From the NCBI GenBank assembly GCA_965204715.1, contig OZ242009.1:2790001-2854000 (forward strand): a stretch of 64,000 nt of DNA. The letters are read 5' to 3'. This document shows positions 39,001 to 45,780 of this stretch, piece after piece (the first letter of the stretch is position 1; each line of letters begins with the position of its first letter). Made by a program: the position numbers and the translations under genes. The notes under the pieces were generated by a model. The model saw only the letters and a list, made by a program, of their open reading frames with translations, ran no database searches and was not told the origin of the DNA. Origin of the DNA: CATOSP01 sp965204715 (lineage in GTDB: Bacteria > Chloroflexota > Dehalococcoidia > Lucifugimonadales > UBA3495).

Positions 39001-39538
39001 GGGAGCCACGCAGGAGGAGGGAGGAGCGCAGGACGTGTCCCTGGCCGGGGTGTTCAGCGACGCCGACGGCGACAGCCTCACCTTCAGCGCCGAGACCTCG
39101 GACTTCGAGGTGGCGGAGGTTTTCCTGTTGCAGGGCACGTTGACGGTGCTCGCGGTGGCCGGCGGGTCGGCGACCATCACGGTCACGGCCCAGGACAGCG
39201 ACGGCAACACGGTCAGCGATACATTTGACGTGTCGGTGGTGGGGCCGCCCACGGCGGTGTCCAACCTGAGCTGCGTCGCGCAGACCGGCCAGGCGCTGTT
39301 CCAGTGGGACGCGCCGGAGTGGTCGGGGGCCGAGGTGTACGCCTACGACTACGACCTGACCCGGCCCGATGGGAAGCGGGAGCAGGCCCGGCTCCAGGGC
39401 TACCCGTTGGTGCGCGCCAAGGGCGAGTACCAGGCGGGCCAGGAGGCCAGCATCAGCGTGAAGGCGGTGTACGAGCTGGCCGACGGGAGCCAGGTGAGCA
39501 GCGCCGCCGCGGCGCTGACCTGCACCGTGGCGGAGTAG
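33029..39538 (+). CDS. Giant secreted multidomain protein (choice-of-anchor, FnIII, Calx-beta, cadherin-like repeats)
   Basis: 2169 residues from ATG 33029 (GGAGGC upstream) with a signal peptide ending AQAQ (about 1-38). Domains in order: two choice-of-anchor-like beta domains (about 40-210 and 225-390); a short Cys-containing domain; FnIII (from about 511); a cadherin-like beta-sandwich (about 630-745); Calx-beta (from 750); FnIII (from 862); Calx-beta-like domains from about 965, 1080 and 1198; an unusual helical module (about 1348-1425) repeated at about 1612-1687; six cadherin/Ig-like repeats (SLSGVFSDADGDSLT type) up to about 2070; and a C-terminal FnIII-like domain. The Asp-rich repeats suggest Ca2+ binding. 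No sortase motif or C-terminal helix is seen. It is probably an adhesin or matrix protein. Confidence 0.82.
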   Translation: MMRASTFLQRFPLFFLAAVLVALSVFVGGDAVPPAQAQTPTVLVSNTGQTDTVAWFITSNYSVAQGFTTGAASGGYTLGSIAVALNATNITEAQRDTIRAELWSATSAGAPDSKLHDLTVPAHPISTGAVSFAAPANTTLAASTKYYAVFYTVGGFDMNLDATATDGQDSGGAVGWTIANGAHNVQADAPTSTSTWSAEWNNSLFITVTEAEAETSSAVTLVSNLGQTGSGSTAFSGQALTVMQFFETGADTDGYALGSITAQMTASSALTQAEVGRIKAELWEWQATAKTADLTVPADIANASGSAVRFVAPEGTVLKPSTGYGIAIYVSSAVDKLSWHRTSSNNEDAGAATGWSIGDENYTGATAPGTTLTRGTDVFLISVTEAETSQTVPAAPVWSATFTPPERVDIGVGCFTVSQCTGALTDNSFAVGGTTFSMLSIELLSTSRRLITAYSPDVTTALDQLKFCVGPRAFTLANANTKTGDTRSFNNTGLAAWAVNDKIQLSIGNTCPPGQPTGLGATAGAASLDLAWTAPTVGTATGYDVHYTSAPSTGQGAVDDDADASGSDPGAAWVAVDRGTEADPPAATQSLTSLTPGTTYRVRVRATNIGGNVGWVRTTGTPTAATQSTNANLSGLTASGGASAGGAFTAFDLTPAFDAATTSYSATVANSVTHAKLTPTVAGPVDATMVQVGPQGGTLTTVVSGNASAALALSVGANAFTVRVTAEDGVTTKDHTVTITRLAQDTPPPATVTVSLSASPTTVNEGSSVTVTATLSAAQTSAVTIPVTITDNTAESGDHGALTSIAISANSATGTGTITTAQDAGDDHEVFTVSLGTPLPTGITAGTPSSVRITIRDDEATVPGAVTGLSVVPGYSRLALSWTAPAGDVTGYEVHYTTHETVADGADPTPYYPSLGWVDARHTGTAPSRTISGLPPEAHRVRVRAENGSGFGPWVTGAGTPMPRAITVSLSASPNPLVEGGDVTLTAKLEIGDLPTILQYDFFIPLRVTRETSEEGDHGSVDGISISKYNSSGTAVIPTHRDGDGDDEFFTVSIGVPQPPVRVKGGAGSVRVRIAEREPPLVTLAASPNPVHEGNEVTLTARLSQAMSTDLTVLVTVTRVDSEEEDHGTVGSITIPRGQTAGTRTIATTRDEDTDDERFTVSLGSVPLPAAAGSPTSVEVTIADRTEPEPVVPADTFGLLSVSPSPAQEGTTVTLTATLDDPAPSGGIVVTFLTAGEGSSPASADDYTLTPSTGEGGSVFQDRTPEITIPEGERTATATLSITADGVAEGDETLKVQLSVRFPGKQVGYPLTLTIQDAAAASSTPQNDPCDNCGTGGDTGGVSQGQAQYAALIAQMYEWRNDPEWVSEKAHTDRWDRALLAFGETVADTTLSPMTAAEAQGFADRGWERWVEVAAALRVLQNQAPTVSAAIADVTIVSESGTRQVSLSGVFDDPDGDSLTISATSSDEATATASVSSDGSTLTVTARLRGAATITVTAADSYGGTVSDSFTVTVKAAPVVASAISDVSGLETGDTQDVSLSGVFSDADGDSLTITAASDEEAIVTVSVSSDGSTLTLAGEAGGTATVTVTAEDSDGNRVSDAFQVSVPAESKYAALIARMYQWRNDPQWVSEKPHTDRWDRALLAFGETVADTTLTPMTAAEAQGFADRGWERWVEVAAALRELENQAPTVSASIADVTIVSESGTKEVSLSGVFDDPDGDSLTISAASSDGAVATVSVSSGGSSLTVNAQARGTATVTVTASDGNGGTAEDAFTVTVKAAPAVASAINDVSGLEAGSTQDVSLSGVFSDADGDALTVTAASGTEAVATVSVSSDGSTLTLTGVAEGTATITVTAQDSDGNRVTDGFDVSVVAQQQPPEPPNQAPTVSTSISDETIVNESGTKEVSLSGVFSDADNDSLTVTASSSDEAKATVSVSSGGSSLTVNAQARGTAVITVTAADGNGGTVSDTFTVTVKAAPTVASAIADMSLKAGATQEEGGAQDVSLAGVFSDADGDSLTFSAETSDFEVAEVFLLQGTLTVLAVAGGSATITVTAQDSDGNTVSDTFDVSVVGPPTAVSNLSCVAQTGQALFQWDAPEWSGAEVYAYDYDLTRPDGKREQARLQGYPLVRAKGEYQAGQEASISVKAVYELADGSQVSSAAAALTCTVAE
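37071..38090 (+). repeat. Two-unit internal DNA repeat within the giant gene (792-base offset)
   Basis: The segment encoding the helical module and the start of the following cadherin-like repeat occurs twice with very high identity (for example at 37141 and 37933, an offset of 792 bases). This is consistent with an in-frame internal duplication. Confidence 0.75.
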
Positions 39539-39584
39539 CCGCCCTCATCGGGGCCGAAGTCCCTGGATGCACATAACCCAAATG

Positions 39585-39612
39585 CGGGCGTCCGGCTGAG
39601 GTTGGACGCCCG
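39585..39612 (+). terminator. Terminator-like hairpin after the giant gene
   Basis: CGGGCGTCC (39585-39593) pairs perfectly with GGACGCCCG (39604-39612) and is followed by a T-rich stretch (tgttctgttgctct). It lies 46 bases after the stop codon of the giant gene. Confidence 0.65.
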
Positions 39613-39707
39613 TGTTCTGTTGCTCTGGACCTGGCAGGCAGGGCGGAAGGTCCTTCACAGTGCAACCTCCCACCGGAAAGTTCGCCGTAAACTCCCTTCA
39701 GGCCCGC

Positions 39708-39741
39708 CGTCATTTCCGCGAAATCGGGAATCCACCGGACG
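39708..39741 (+). repeat. Dispersed palindromic repeat, copy 1
   Basis: CGTCATTTCCGCGAAATCGG and the following GAATCCACCGGACG form an imperfect palindrome (TTCCGCGAAATCGGGAA). Related copies lie at 45613-45640 and 49982-50016 within this window. The 'attcccgcgaaagcgggaatcc' type is a common intergenic repeat in several bacterial groups. Confidence 0.6.
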
Positions 39742-39854
39742 TTGGTGGGCGACTGGACCACTGAAACGGAACGGGCCTATATCAGAAGGTCAATTGACGC
39801 CCGCCAGAGCCGGTTGTCATAACGAAATTAATGCCGAATACCAAGTCTAAACCA

Positions 39855-39884
39855 TTGACAGACCATTAACATAATTGCTAATGT
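39855..39884 (+). promoter_or_regulatory. Candidate promoter of the two small membrane genes
   Basis: A perfect TTGACA (39855-39860) is followed after 18 bases by TAATGT (39879-39884), a weak -10. It lies about 43 bases before the proposed start at 39927. Confidence 0.45.
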
Positions 39885-39926
39885 ATAGCCGGAATTTGAA
39901 AGAAGTATAAAACAGGAGCGAGCTAG

Positions 39927-40205
39927 ATCGAGACCATAGCCATTATCAGAGACCTGTCTATAATCGTGGTCACTGCGTCTCTAACGATCTTCCTTATCGT
40001 GTGGAGCATTTGGCTGTTTCGTCTGTACCGCTCGGCCCGGAGGATTGTCCGCAATGTCGAGGACATGTCCTCCATCGTTTTGACCCGGGTGGTTGAGCCA
40101 TTGTCAGCCCTCCCTTCGCTGGCGGACATAGGCAAAGCCGTTATGGGACTATTTCAACGATTCACATCCAGAGACGAAAGGGATGAGAAAGATGGCGGGG
40201 AATAA
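39927..40205 (+). CDS. Small single-span membrane protein, possible ATC start
   Basis: The frame encodes ETIAIIRDLSIIVVTASLTI, then a membrane helix (FLIVWSIWLFRLY) and an amphipathic cytoplasmic tail ending in charged residues. No ATG, GTG or TTG occurs between the in-frame TAG at 39924 and the GTG at 39966, and starting at GTG would cut into the hydrophobic segment. An AGGAG at 39914-39918 is ideally spaced for an ATC at 39927. Either ATC is used as a rare start or one base is miscalled. Starting at GTG gives 79 residues; starting at ATC gives 92. It is probably coupled to the YtxH-like gene, which overlaps its end. Function unknown. Confidence 0.6.
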   Translation: METIAIIRDLSIIVVTASLTIFLIVWSIWLFRLYRSARRIVRNVEDMSSIVLTRVVEPLSALPSLADIGKAVMGLFQRFTSRDERDEKDGGE

Positions 40206-40359
40206 GTTAGTCATAGGTCTGGCTGCCGGAGCGCTTATAGGCGCGGTGGCAGGGCTGCTCATCGCGCCCAAAACGGTCAGCAAGTCCCGCCGGATGACCG
40301 CTTCCAGGGTTGTGCCCGAGGAAGAGACCGGTAGCCCTGTCAACGGAGTCGTCAGCTAG
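40183..40359 (+). CDS. YtxH-like small membrane protein
   Basis: A 58-residue protein that starts MRKMAGNKLVIGLAAGALIG, continues AVAGLLIAPKTVSKSRRM and ends in a polar tail. The glycine-zipper helix followed by 'LLIAPK' is the signature of the YtxH family of stress-associated membrane proteins. An AAAGGG precedes ATG 40183. Its start overlaps the previous gene by 23 bases; the two are likely cotranscribed. Confidence 0.7.
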   Translation: MRKMAGNKLVIGLAAGALIGAVAGLLIAPKTVSKSRRMTASRVVPEEETGSPVNGVVS

Positions 40360-40470
40360 TTTTCGGACCAGGGACGTTTGGCGCGTCTCTGCGGTCCCCA
40401 ATATGGCGGCAGGTGGCTGGCTCTGCCCATAGGCGAAAGCCTGGAACATGGGCCGGTGCCTCAACCGACT

Positions 40471-40549
40471 GGCCCTTCTCTGACCAGGCGAGCGGCTAAG
40501 TAGTGTAGTGCTAGTGTTGTGTGGACTTAGCGGCGGTCAGGGAAGGGCC
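40471..40549. terminator. Long inverted repeat, probable bidirectional terminator
   Basis: GGCCCTTCTCTGACC (40471-40485) pairs with GGTCAGGGAAGGGCC (40535-40549) with one mismatch; inside, GCTAAGT (40495-40501) pairs with ACTTAGC (40525-40531). The structure lies between two convergent genes (YtxH-like on plus, pheA on minus) and is followed by aatttt on the plus strand at 40555-40560. It could also be a tiny mobile element. Confidence 0.6.
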
Positions 40550-40558
40550 GGACTAATT

Positions 40559-41392
40559 TTACGACAGCCCCTTCCACTTAGGATACGATCCGAGGACCTT
40601 TATTGACCCATTTTTCCCCCGGATCGCCTCTATTGACTCCTGGATTCTGGAGTCCGTCTGATGACCGTCGCAGTCGATTAGAAATATGTACTCGCCCAGT
40701 GACTGTTTGGTGGGTCGGGACTCGATTTTTGCGAGGTTTATGCCGCGTCGCGCAAACTCGCCCAGCGCCTGGTAGAGTATACCGGGCGCATCTTCCTGGA
40801 ATGAAAGACACATTGAGGTCTTGTCCCAGCCGGTCGGGGGATGGTCCTCCTTGTCCAGGACTACGAAGCGGGTTGCGTTGTTGGGGTTGTCCTGAATGTT
40901 GCTCCCGATGATTTCCACGTCATAGAGAGTAGCCGCCCTTCTGGGCGCAATGGCGGCAGCGACTAGCGCGCTATCCTTCATGTCAACCACCGCTGCCGCA
41001 TTGCTCAGTGACGCCATCTGCTGTACGCCGGGGAAGCAACGCTGCAGAAACTCCCGGCATTGTCCGAGAGACTGTGGATGGGAATAGATTACTTCCAGGT
41101 CCGATGGGCGCGTTCCAGCCTTGGCCATCAGGAAATGCTGTATGGGCAGGACAATCTCCTGGCGGATGTAAAGCCCGGACTGGCTGATCAACAGGTCCAG
41201 GGTAAAGTTCACTGCGCCTTCCAGGCTGTTCTCAATGGGCACAACCCCTTGATCAGTGATTCCCGAGGACACGGCAAGGCCCACGGCGGCAATGGTAGGA
41301 AAGGACTGGAGGTCGGCCTCAGGGTCGTAAAGGGTGGCTGCCTCTTCGGTATAGGTCCCGGCAGGCCCCAGGTAGGCAACGCTTCTCGGCAT
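40559..41392 (-). CDS. pheA: Prephenate dehydratase
   Basis: Converts prephenate to phenylpyruvate in phenylalanine synthesis. The 277-residue protein has the periplasmic-binding-like catalytic domain beginning AYLGPAGTYTEEAA, the GVVPIENSLEGAV motif and the catalytic Thr-Arg-Phe in NNATRFVVL. A C-terminal ACT regulatory domain follows, with the Phe-binding ESRPTKQSLGEYIFLID. No chorismate mutase domain is fused. It starts two bases after the end of the upstream RCK gene, so it is the last gene of the K+ transport operon, an unexpected partner. Confidence 0.95.
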   Translation of the reverse strand: MPRSVAYLGPAGTYTEEAATLYDPEADLQSFPTIAAVGLAVSSGITDQGVVPIENSLEGAVNFTLDLLISQSGLYIRQEIVLPIQHFLMAKAGTRPSDLEVIYSHPQSLGQCREFLQRCFPGVQQMASLSNAAAVVDMKDSALVAAAIAPRRAATLYDVEIIGSNIQDNPNNATRFVVLDKEDHPPTGWDKTSMCLSFQEDAPGILYQALGEFARRGINLAKIESRPTKQSLGEYIFLIDCDGHQTDSRIQESIEAIRGKNGSIKVLGSYPKWKGLS

Positions 41393-41394
41393 TG

Positions 41395-42054
41395 CTAACC
41401 CCCTGTAAGAATGTCGTACACTTCCTGTTGGTCGTCGGCTGTCACCACCAGGAACAATTCGTCTCCTGCTTCCACCACCATCGTGTCCGAAGGCAAGTGG
41501 GTTTGGTCCCGCTTTGTGATCATGCAGATGTAGTTATGTGGAGGCAGGTCAACTTCCACTGGGGACATGCCCACTATCGATGAGTCTGCCGGGACCGAGA
41601 CACTGACTAACTCCGTGCCTTCGGGGGCCAGGTCGCTGATATGGACCATTGGCTGCCCCGGGATTCCTTCTTCAAGGGCCACAACGGCCGGGTGAACCGC
41701 GTCGACCACCACATCGACGCCGAGCCGTTCGAATATGGACCGGTTGTTTGAGTCTCGGATCAGGGCGAGCACCCTGGGAGTCTTGAAGACGTTCTTCGCC
41801 ACTTGACAGGCGACCAGGTTGGTTGCGTCGCTCCCGGTGGCAGCAATGAGTACGTCGGCCCGTGATGCGCCCGCGTCATCAAGGACCGGCTGGTCTGCGC
41901 CGTCACCGCACTGGGCTATGGGCCCGATCTCCTCAACGATCAGCCGGAAACGAGGCTGGTCCTTTTCGATGATCAGGACTTCGTGGCCGGCTGACACGAG
42001 GGCCTTCGTTAGGCTGAAGCCCACCTCGCTGCCGCCTACGACTATAGTGAACAT
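41395..42054 (-). CDS. TrkA-type RCK protein (K+ uptake regulatory subunit)
   Basis: A 219-residue cytoplasmic protein with an RCK_N Rossmann domain (variant loop GGSEVG, then EVLIIEKD with the ribose-binding acidic residue) and a C-terminal RCK_C domain (from about 135; ELVSVSVPADSSIVGMSPVE). RCK proteins gate Trk/Ktr K+ channels in response to NAD(H), ATP/ADP or cyclic dinucleotides. It follows the RCK_N-only gene after ten bases on the same strand. Confidence 0.9.
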   Translation of the reverse strand: MFTIVVGGSEVGFSLTKALVSAGHEVLIIEKDQPRFRLIVEEIGPIAQCGDGADQPVLDDAGASRADVLIAATGSDATNLVACQVAKNVFKTPRVLALIRDSNNRSIFERLGVDVVVDAVHPAVVALEEGIPGQPMVHISDLAPEGTELVSVSVPADSSIVGMSPVEVDLPPHNYICMITKRDQTHLPSDTMVVEAGDELFLVVTADDQQEVYDILTGG

Positions 42055-42064
42055 GGCATCCGGG

Positions 42065-42478
42065 TCAGAGTTCTATAGCCTGTTGTATGTCTTGGGTCAT
42101 TCTGGTAAGGCCCCCCACAACCTTCATCCCCAAGCCCGTGTAGAGTTGCTGAAGATAAGGATTCTCCAGGCGGCAGACAACTCTGGGGACTTCGTGGGTG
42201 TGGATCGCTATCTGGGCGGTCAGGGCGTTCAGGTGGTCGTCTCCGGATAGGGCAAGAAAGACGTCCGCGTGACCTACATCCCCTTGGCGCAGGAAATCTT
42301 GCAGGTCCGGTGCGGCGACGAATACTGTTTCCAGGCCTGGAAAATTGGAGACGGCATCCAGCCACTCCCGGTTTTCCGAGATTATGGTGACACGGTTCCC
42401 GGTCTGGATTAGGCCGGGTATCAGCGACTCTGTAAGTCTCCCACAGCCCAGGATCAGTACCCGCACTTTCTCCTTCAA
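42065..42478 (-). CDS. RCK_N-only TrkA-like protein
   Basis: A 137-residue protein containing only the NAD-binding RCK_N domain (VLILGCGRLTESLIPGL; ALSGDDHLNALTAQIA). The glycine loop reads GCGRLT rather than GxGxxG, so nucleotide binding may be altered. No RCK_C domain is present. It lies directly upstream of the full TrkA-type gene; the two may form a mixed gating ring. Confidence 0.85.
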   Translation of the reverse strand: MKEKVRVLILGCGRLTESLIPGLIQTGNRVTIISENREWLDAVSNFPGLETVFVAAPDLQDFLRQGDVGHADVFLALSGDDHLNALTAQIAIHTHEVPRVVCRLENPYLQQLYTGLGMKVVGGLTRMTQDIQQAIEL

Positions 42479-42490
42479 TTGGGGGTGGCC

Positions 42491-42958
42491 TCAGACAGCC
42501 GTGTGTTCTGGAGCGCCCTGGCGGGAGAATATTACCTGGCAGGGTGCATTATCAAGCACATAGTTAGCCGTATTGCCCACCCTGCAGGCCCCAAACCTGC
42601 GCCGGTAGGGAATGCCAAGGACAACAGCGTCAATTCCCCTTCCCTCGGCCTCCACTACGATAGCCGGTCCAGCTTGGCGTGCCCGCACGGACCTGGCGTG
42701 GACTTCCTTGCACTTCTCTTCGTGGCCTATGGCCTCCATCCGGGCCAGGATCCTCTCGCCGTTGTCAACCGATTCTGGAGACGCCTCCTCCAATGGAAGG
42801 CTCATTGGGACTTCGATTACGTGAAGTGCATAAAGCTGGGACTTCGACTTCCGGGCCAATTGGCAAGCCCAACGGAAAGTCTGCTCACTGATTTCACCCC
42901 CGCACACAGGCACCAATATCCGGTCGGATTCCGACTTGGACCGTGCTTTCAAGCGCAT
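42491..42958 (-). CDS. Universal stress protein (UspA) domain protein
   Basis: About 155 residues from ATG 42958 (AGAAGGA site upstream). It opens with the Usp strand RILVPVCGGEISEQTFRWAC and the helix with LYALHVIEVP, and later has a GIDAVVLGIPYRRRFG segment in place of the canonical G-2x-G-9x-G(S/T) ATP loop. The frame is open further upstream but that part is not Usp-like. It lies first in the minus-strand group USP-RCK_N-TrkA-PheA, close behind a good promoter. Confidence 0.82.
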   Translation of the reverse strand: MRLKARSKSESDRILVPVCGGEISEQTFRWACQLARKSKSQLYALHVIEVPMSLPLEEASPESVDNGERILARMEAIGHEEKCKEVHARSVRARQAGPAIVVEAEGRGIDAVVLGIPYRRRFGACRVGNTANYVLDNAPCQVIFSRQGAPEHTAV

Positions 42959-42997
42959 TTGGTTCCTTCTCCCATCCCCATCTATCTCACGTCTGAA

Positions 42998-43027
42998 ATT
43001 ATACTTGGGCGCGAGTCTCCAAATCAA
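42998..43027 (-). promoter_or_regulatory. Promoter of the USP-RCK-TrkA-PheA group
   Basis: On the minus strand, TTGATT (43027-43022) and a perfect TATAAT (43003-42998) are 18 bases apart and lie about 40 bases upstream of the ATG at 42958. Confidence 0.6.
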
Positions 43028-43117
43028 CATAATCACAACCGGCAGTGTCTCAGCTTGCTTGAGGAAAGCAGGACAACCACCAGGGTTGCCCCTACATTGC
43101 GGTTAACGGTGGTTGCA

Positions 43118-43139
43118 AGGGCGCCCACAAGGGCGCCCT
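43118..43139 (-). terminator. Hairpin downstream of the KtrA-like gene
   Basis: AGGGCGCCC and GGGCGCCCT flank a four-base loop, giving a perfect nine-pair stem. It lies about 145 bases after the KtrA-like stop and before the USP promoter. No clear T-run follows, so its termination role is tentative; the rest of 42959-43285 holds no gene. Confidence 0.45.
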
Positions 43140-43285
43140 GGGGCAAAATGAGACGCCACCCGCAACTCTACGTCTCTACCGGTTGCGACAGGGCCTGTGA
43201 GATAGCCATTCCTGGTAGAATGCGCCGTCATGCACATGATGGATCGCCATAAATGTAGACCGACGGCTAGTGGATGTACACTCCA

Positions 43286-43957
43286 TTACTCGACCGCCAG
43301 TTCGTACAATTCCCCCAGGTGCTCGTTGGTGCCGGCGACAATCAAAACATCTCCAGGCTGCACCTCTTCATCATCGGCAGGGTTCATGATGTAGGTCCGG
43401 CCGCGGCGTATGGCCAACACCGACAGGTTGTACCTGTCTGATGAGTCGCGCAGGCCAGTTTCCTCCAGTGTCTTGTGGTGCATGGACTCAGGGGGGCGCA
43501 TCTTGCATATTCCGAAATTGGGCACTATGGGCATGTAGTCAAGGGCTCCCAAGTCGAACCCCACATGGGCGGCCCGGATTCCGCTCTCCATTTCCGGGTG
43601 AATTATTTTGTCTGCCCCAATGCGTTCCAGCGTTGAGCCATGAATGTCGCTGGCAGCCCGCGCTATCACGTAGGGCACTCCTATGCCTTTCATAAGCGCC
43701 GTAACCAGGATGCTCGTCTGGATATTGTTTCCCCCCATCGCCACGACGGCGACGTCGTAGTCGGACACCTCGAATTCCTTGAGGACAGACTCGTTGGTGG
43801 CATCCGCCCAGACTGCATAGGTCACTTGGCCCAGCATCTCTTGGATTTTTTCTTCGTCGATGTCGATAGCAAGCACGTCATGTCCCGTCTGATAGAGTTC
43901 CCTGGCAATGGTGGAGCCGAACCTCCCCAGACCGACGACGCAGACTTGTTTCCTCAC
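43286..43957 (-). CDS. KtrA/TrkA-type K+ uptake gating protein
   Basis: A 223-residue RCK protein: GLGRFGSTIARELYQTGHDV (classic GxGxxG), the acidic residue ending LAIDIDEE, VVAMGGNNIQTSILVTAL, and an RCK_C domain (about 135-223). It starts 13 bases after the TrkH-like gene and is therefore its most likely direct partner, together forming a KtrAB-like K+ uptake system. Confidence 0.92.
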   Translation of the reverse strand: MRKQVCVVGLGRFGSTIARELYQTGHDVLAIDIDEEKIQEMLGQVTYAVWADATNESVLKEFEVSDYDVAVVAMGGNNIQTSILVTALMKGIGVPYVIARAASDIHGSTLERIGADKIIHPEMESGIRAAHVGFDLGALDYMPIVPNFGICKMRPPESMHHKTLEETGLRDSSDRYNLSVLAIRRGRTYIMNPADDEEVQPGDVLIVAGTNEHLGELYELAVE

Positions 43958-43970
43958 TTCTTACCCTCCT

Positions 43971-45425
43971 CTACCCGATCCTGACCCTCTCTTTGGCGAA
44001 TCTGTAGATGGTGGTCTCCTCCTTCGCCACCAGTGCAAGGGCCAGCGTCATCGGGCCCATTCTGCCAATGAACATCGCGGCCATGAATATGCATTTGCCG
44101 GCCAGACTCAGGTCGGGAACTATTCCTGTCGAAGAGCCGTTGGTCCCCAGGGCGGATACCACGTCGAACAGCAGGTCTATGAACGGAATCTCCCGGTCCG
44201 TTATGGTCAAAGTCGGCACCATGACGGCCAGCAACCCGAACCCCAGGGCCGTGACCGTGATGGCGCGGAGCACCTGGAAGTGGTGGATTTGCCGCCCGAA
44301 GGCTTCTGCATCCGGCCGGCCCCGGAGGGACGACATTACAACAGCTATGATCACCGCGACCGTCACCACCTTTATTCCCCCGGCCACCGACCCCGCCGAA
44401 CCTCCGATGAACATCAGCACTGGGAAGGTCAGCTTGGTGAAGTCGTCCACATGACCGAAGTCCACCGCCGCGAACCCTGCTGTACGTCCGCTTACTGAGT
44501 GAAAGATGGCCGAGACCATCTTGTCCCCGATGCTCAGATGCTCGATCGTCCCCGCATACTCTGCCAGGAAGAATATTCCCGCGCCGAAAGCCCACAGGAA
44601 CAGGCTTGTGACGATGACCATCTTGCTGTCGAGGCTGAGAGTGACGAACCTCCTCCGCCTCCCTACGTCCACCAACACAGTCCACCCTATCCCCCCCAGG
44701 ATTATCATGATGGTCAGCAGTCCCATCATGAACCACGCGGACGATAACCGCGCCAGCCCACTTCCGAAGGGGTCCTCGGGCAGTATGGAAAAACCCGCGT
44801 TGTTGAAGGCCGATACTGAGAGAAACAGGGACTGCCATGCGCTTTCCACCAGGCCCATCCCGTCCATACCGCGAATGTGGAGGAACATCAGGCCCGCTCC
44901 TGCCAGGTAGAAGCCGAACACCACCAGGACGATGTTGCGTGTCATCTGCCGGAGCCCCGCTATCCTCTCCGCGCCGATACTCTCCCGCACCGCAAGCCGT
45001 TCCGAAAAGGAAGCGTTGTGCCCCATGAGCGCCAGCAGGAATGCGGATACTGCCATGAATCCGAGCCCCCCTACCAGCATCAAAGCAAAGATCACTACCT
45101 GCCCGAACGGACTCCAGTAGGTGGGGGTGTTCTCCACGATGTGGCCGGTCACGGTGACGGCGGAAACTGAGGTGAAGAAAGCAGTATCCAAAGAAGTGAA
45201 GTCCACTCCGTTACGCGACACTGGAAGCGCTAACAGAGCCCCTCCCACTGCTATGAGAACAAGGAAACCGAGGATGGGAATGTAGACCGATGACAGAAAT
45301 CTATGCGGTCGCCGCTCGGGGGCAATGCGAGGTGCGGATGGCCGGGATTCCCGCAAACGGGGTTGCTGAATCACAGTCGTTCCAGCCCTGCTCATAGGGC
45401 CTGTCGCCACCTGACTCTCCCCCAA
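43971..45425 (-). CDS. TrkH/KtrB-type potassium uptake protein
   Basis: A 484-residue inner-membrane K+ transporter with four pore loops: SVSAVTVTGHIV, SVSAFNNAGFSIL, SVSGRTAGFAAVD and SALGTNGSSTGIV. Each has a central Gly or near-Gly filter residue. The N-terminal ~45 residues are basic and Pro/Arg-rich, ahead of the first helix. Either ATG-equivalent 45425 or the internal ATG at 45395 may be the start. It is the first gene of a minus-strand pair with the KtrA-like gene. Confidence 0.92.
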   Translation of the reverse strand: MGESQVATGPMSRAGTTVIQQPRLRESRPSAPRIAPERRPHRFLSSVYIPILGFLVLIAVGGALLALPVSRNGVDFTSLDTAFFTSVSAVTVTGHIVENTPTYWSPFGQVVIFALMLVGGLGFMAVSAFLLALMGHNASFSERLAVRESIGAERIAGLRQMTRNIVLVVFGFYLAGAGLMFLHIRGMDGMGLVESAWQSLFLSVSAFNNAGFSILPEDPFGSGLARLSSAWFMMGLLTIMIILGGIGWTVLVDVGRRRRFVTLSLDSKMVIVTSLFLWAFGAGIFFLAEYAGTIEHLSIGDKMVSAIFHSVSGRTAGFAAVDFGHVDDFTKLTFPVLMFIGGSAGSVAGGIKVVTVAVIIAVVMSSLRGRPDAEAFGRQIHHFQVLRAITVTALGFGLLAVMVPTLTITDREIPFIDLLFDVVSALGTNGSSTGIVPDLSLAGKCIFMAAMFIGRMGPMTLALALVAKEETTIYRFAKERVRIG

Positions 45426-45780
45426 TACCTATGATGGGACAACCACCCGACGGGAGGGGCCCGGACAAACCGGATGACGGCTAGGATTCTAGTTGCTCGC
45501 CTCTGGTTAGTCAACGAGTCCATGTCATCCAGTAGCGCTGCAATTCGGGGTCTGACCCCGGCTCGACCGGTGGTGGTCCCGGTCCCACCCCACCTGTCTC
45601 GCCACCCACAACTGTCATACCCGCGAAAGCGGGAATCCATACCCACCTGGACATAATGGACGTGACATTGCAAAGACCCTGGTCATCTGCCCATGCCAGG
45701 CTCCCACGTCAGACACGGTATCCGGCTCCCCTTGTGTGCTAAGATAGGGTGGATTCGTGATTGAACCGAGGTGATTGCAC
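45426..45780. other. Divergent intergenic region between trkH-like gene and leuS
   Basis: About 355 bases without a supported gene. It holds a short palindrome (GGGGTCTGACCCC at about 45547-45559) and a copy of the dispersed palindromic repeat (45613-45640). Promoters for both flanking genes must lie here, but I could not fix good boxes. Confidence 0.5.
45613..45640 (+). repeat. Dispersed palindromic repeat, copy 2
   Basis: TGTCATACCCGCGAAAGCGG and the following GAATCCAT form the best palindrome of the three copies (CCCGCGAAAGCGGG). Confidence 0.65.

Noticed and set aside
33000..39264. Very long open frames antisense to, or out of frame with, the giant secreted protein (for example 34358-37141 minus and 34516-36738 plus)
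   Set aside because: They lie wholly inside a coding gene of very high GC with a strong codon-position bias. Their translations are low-complexity Arg/Gly/His strings with no domains.
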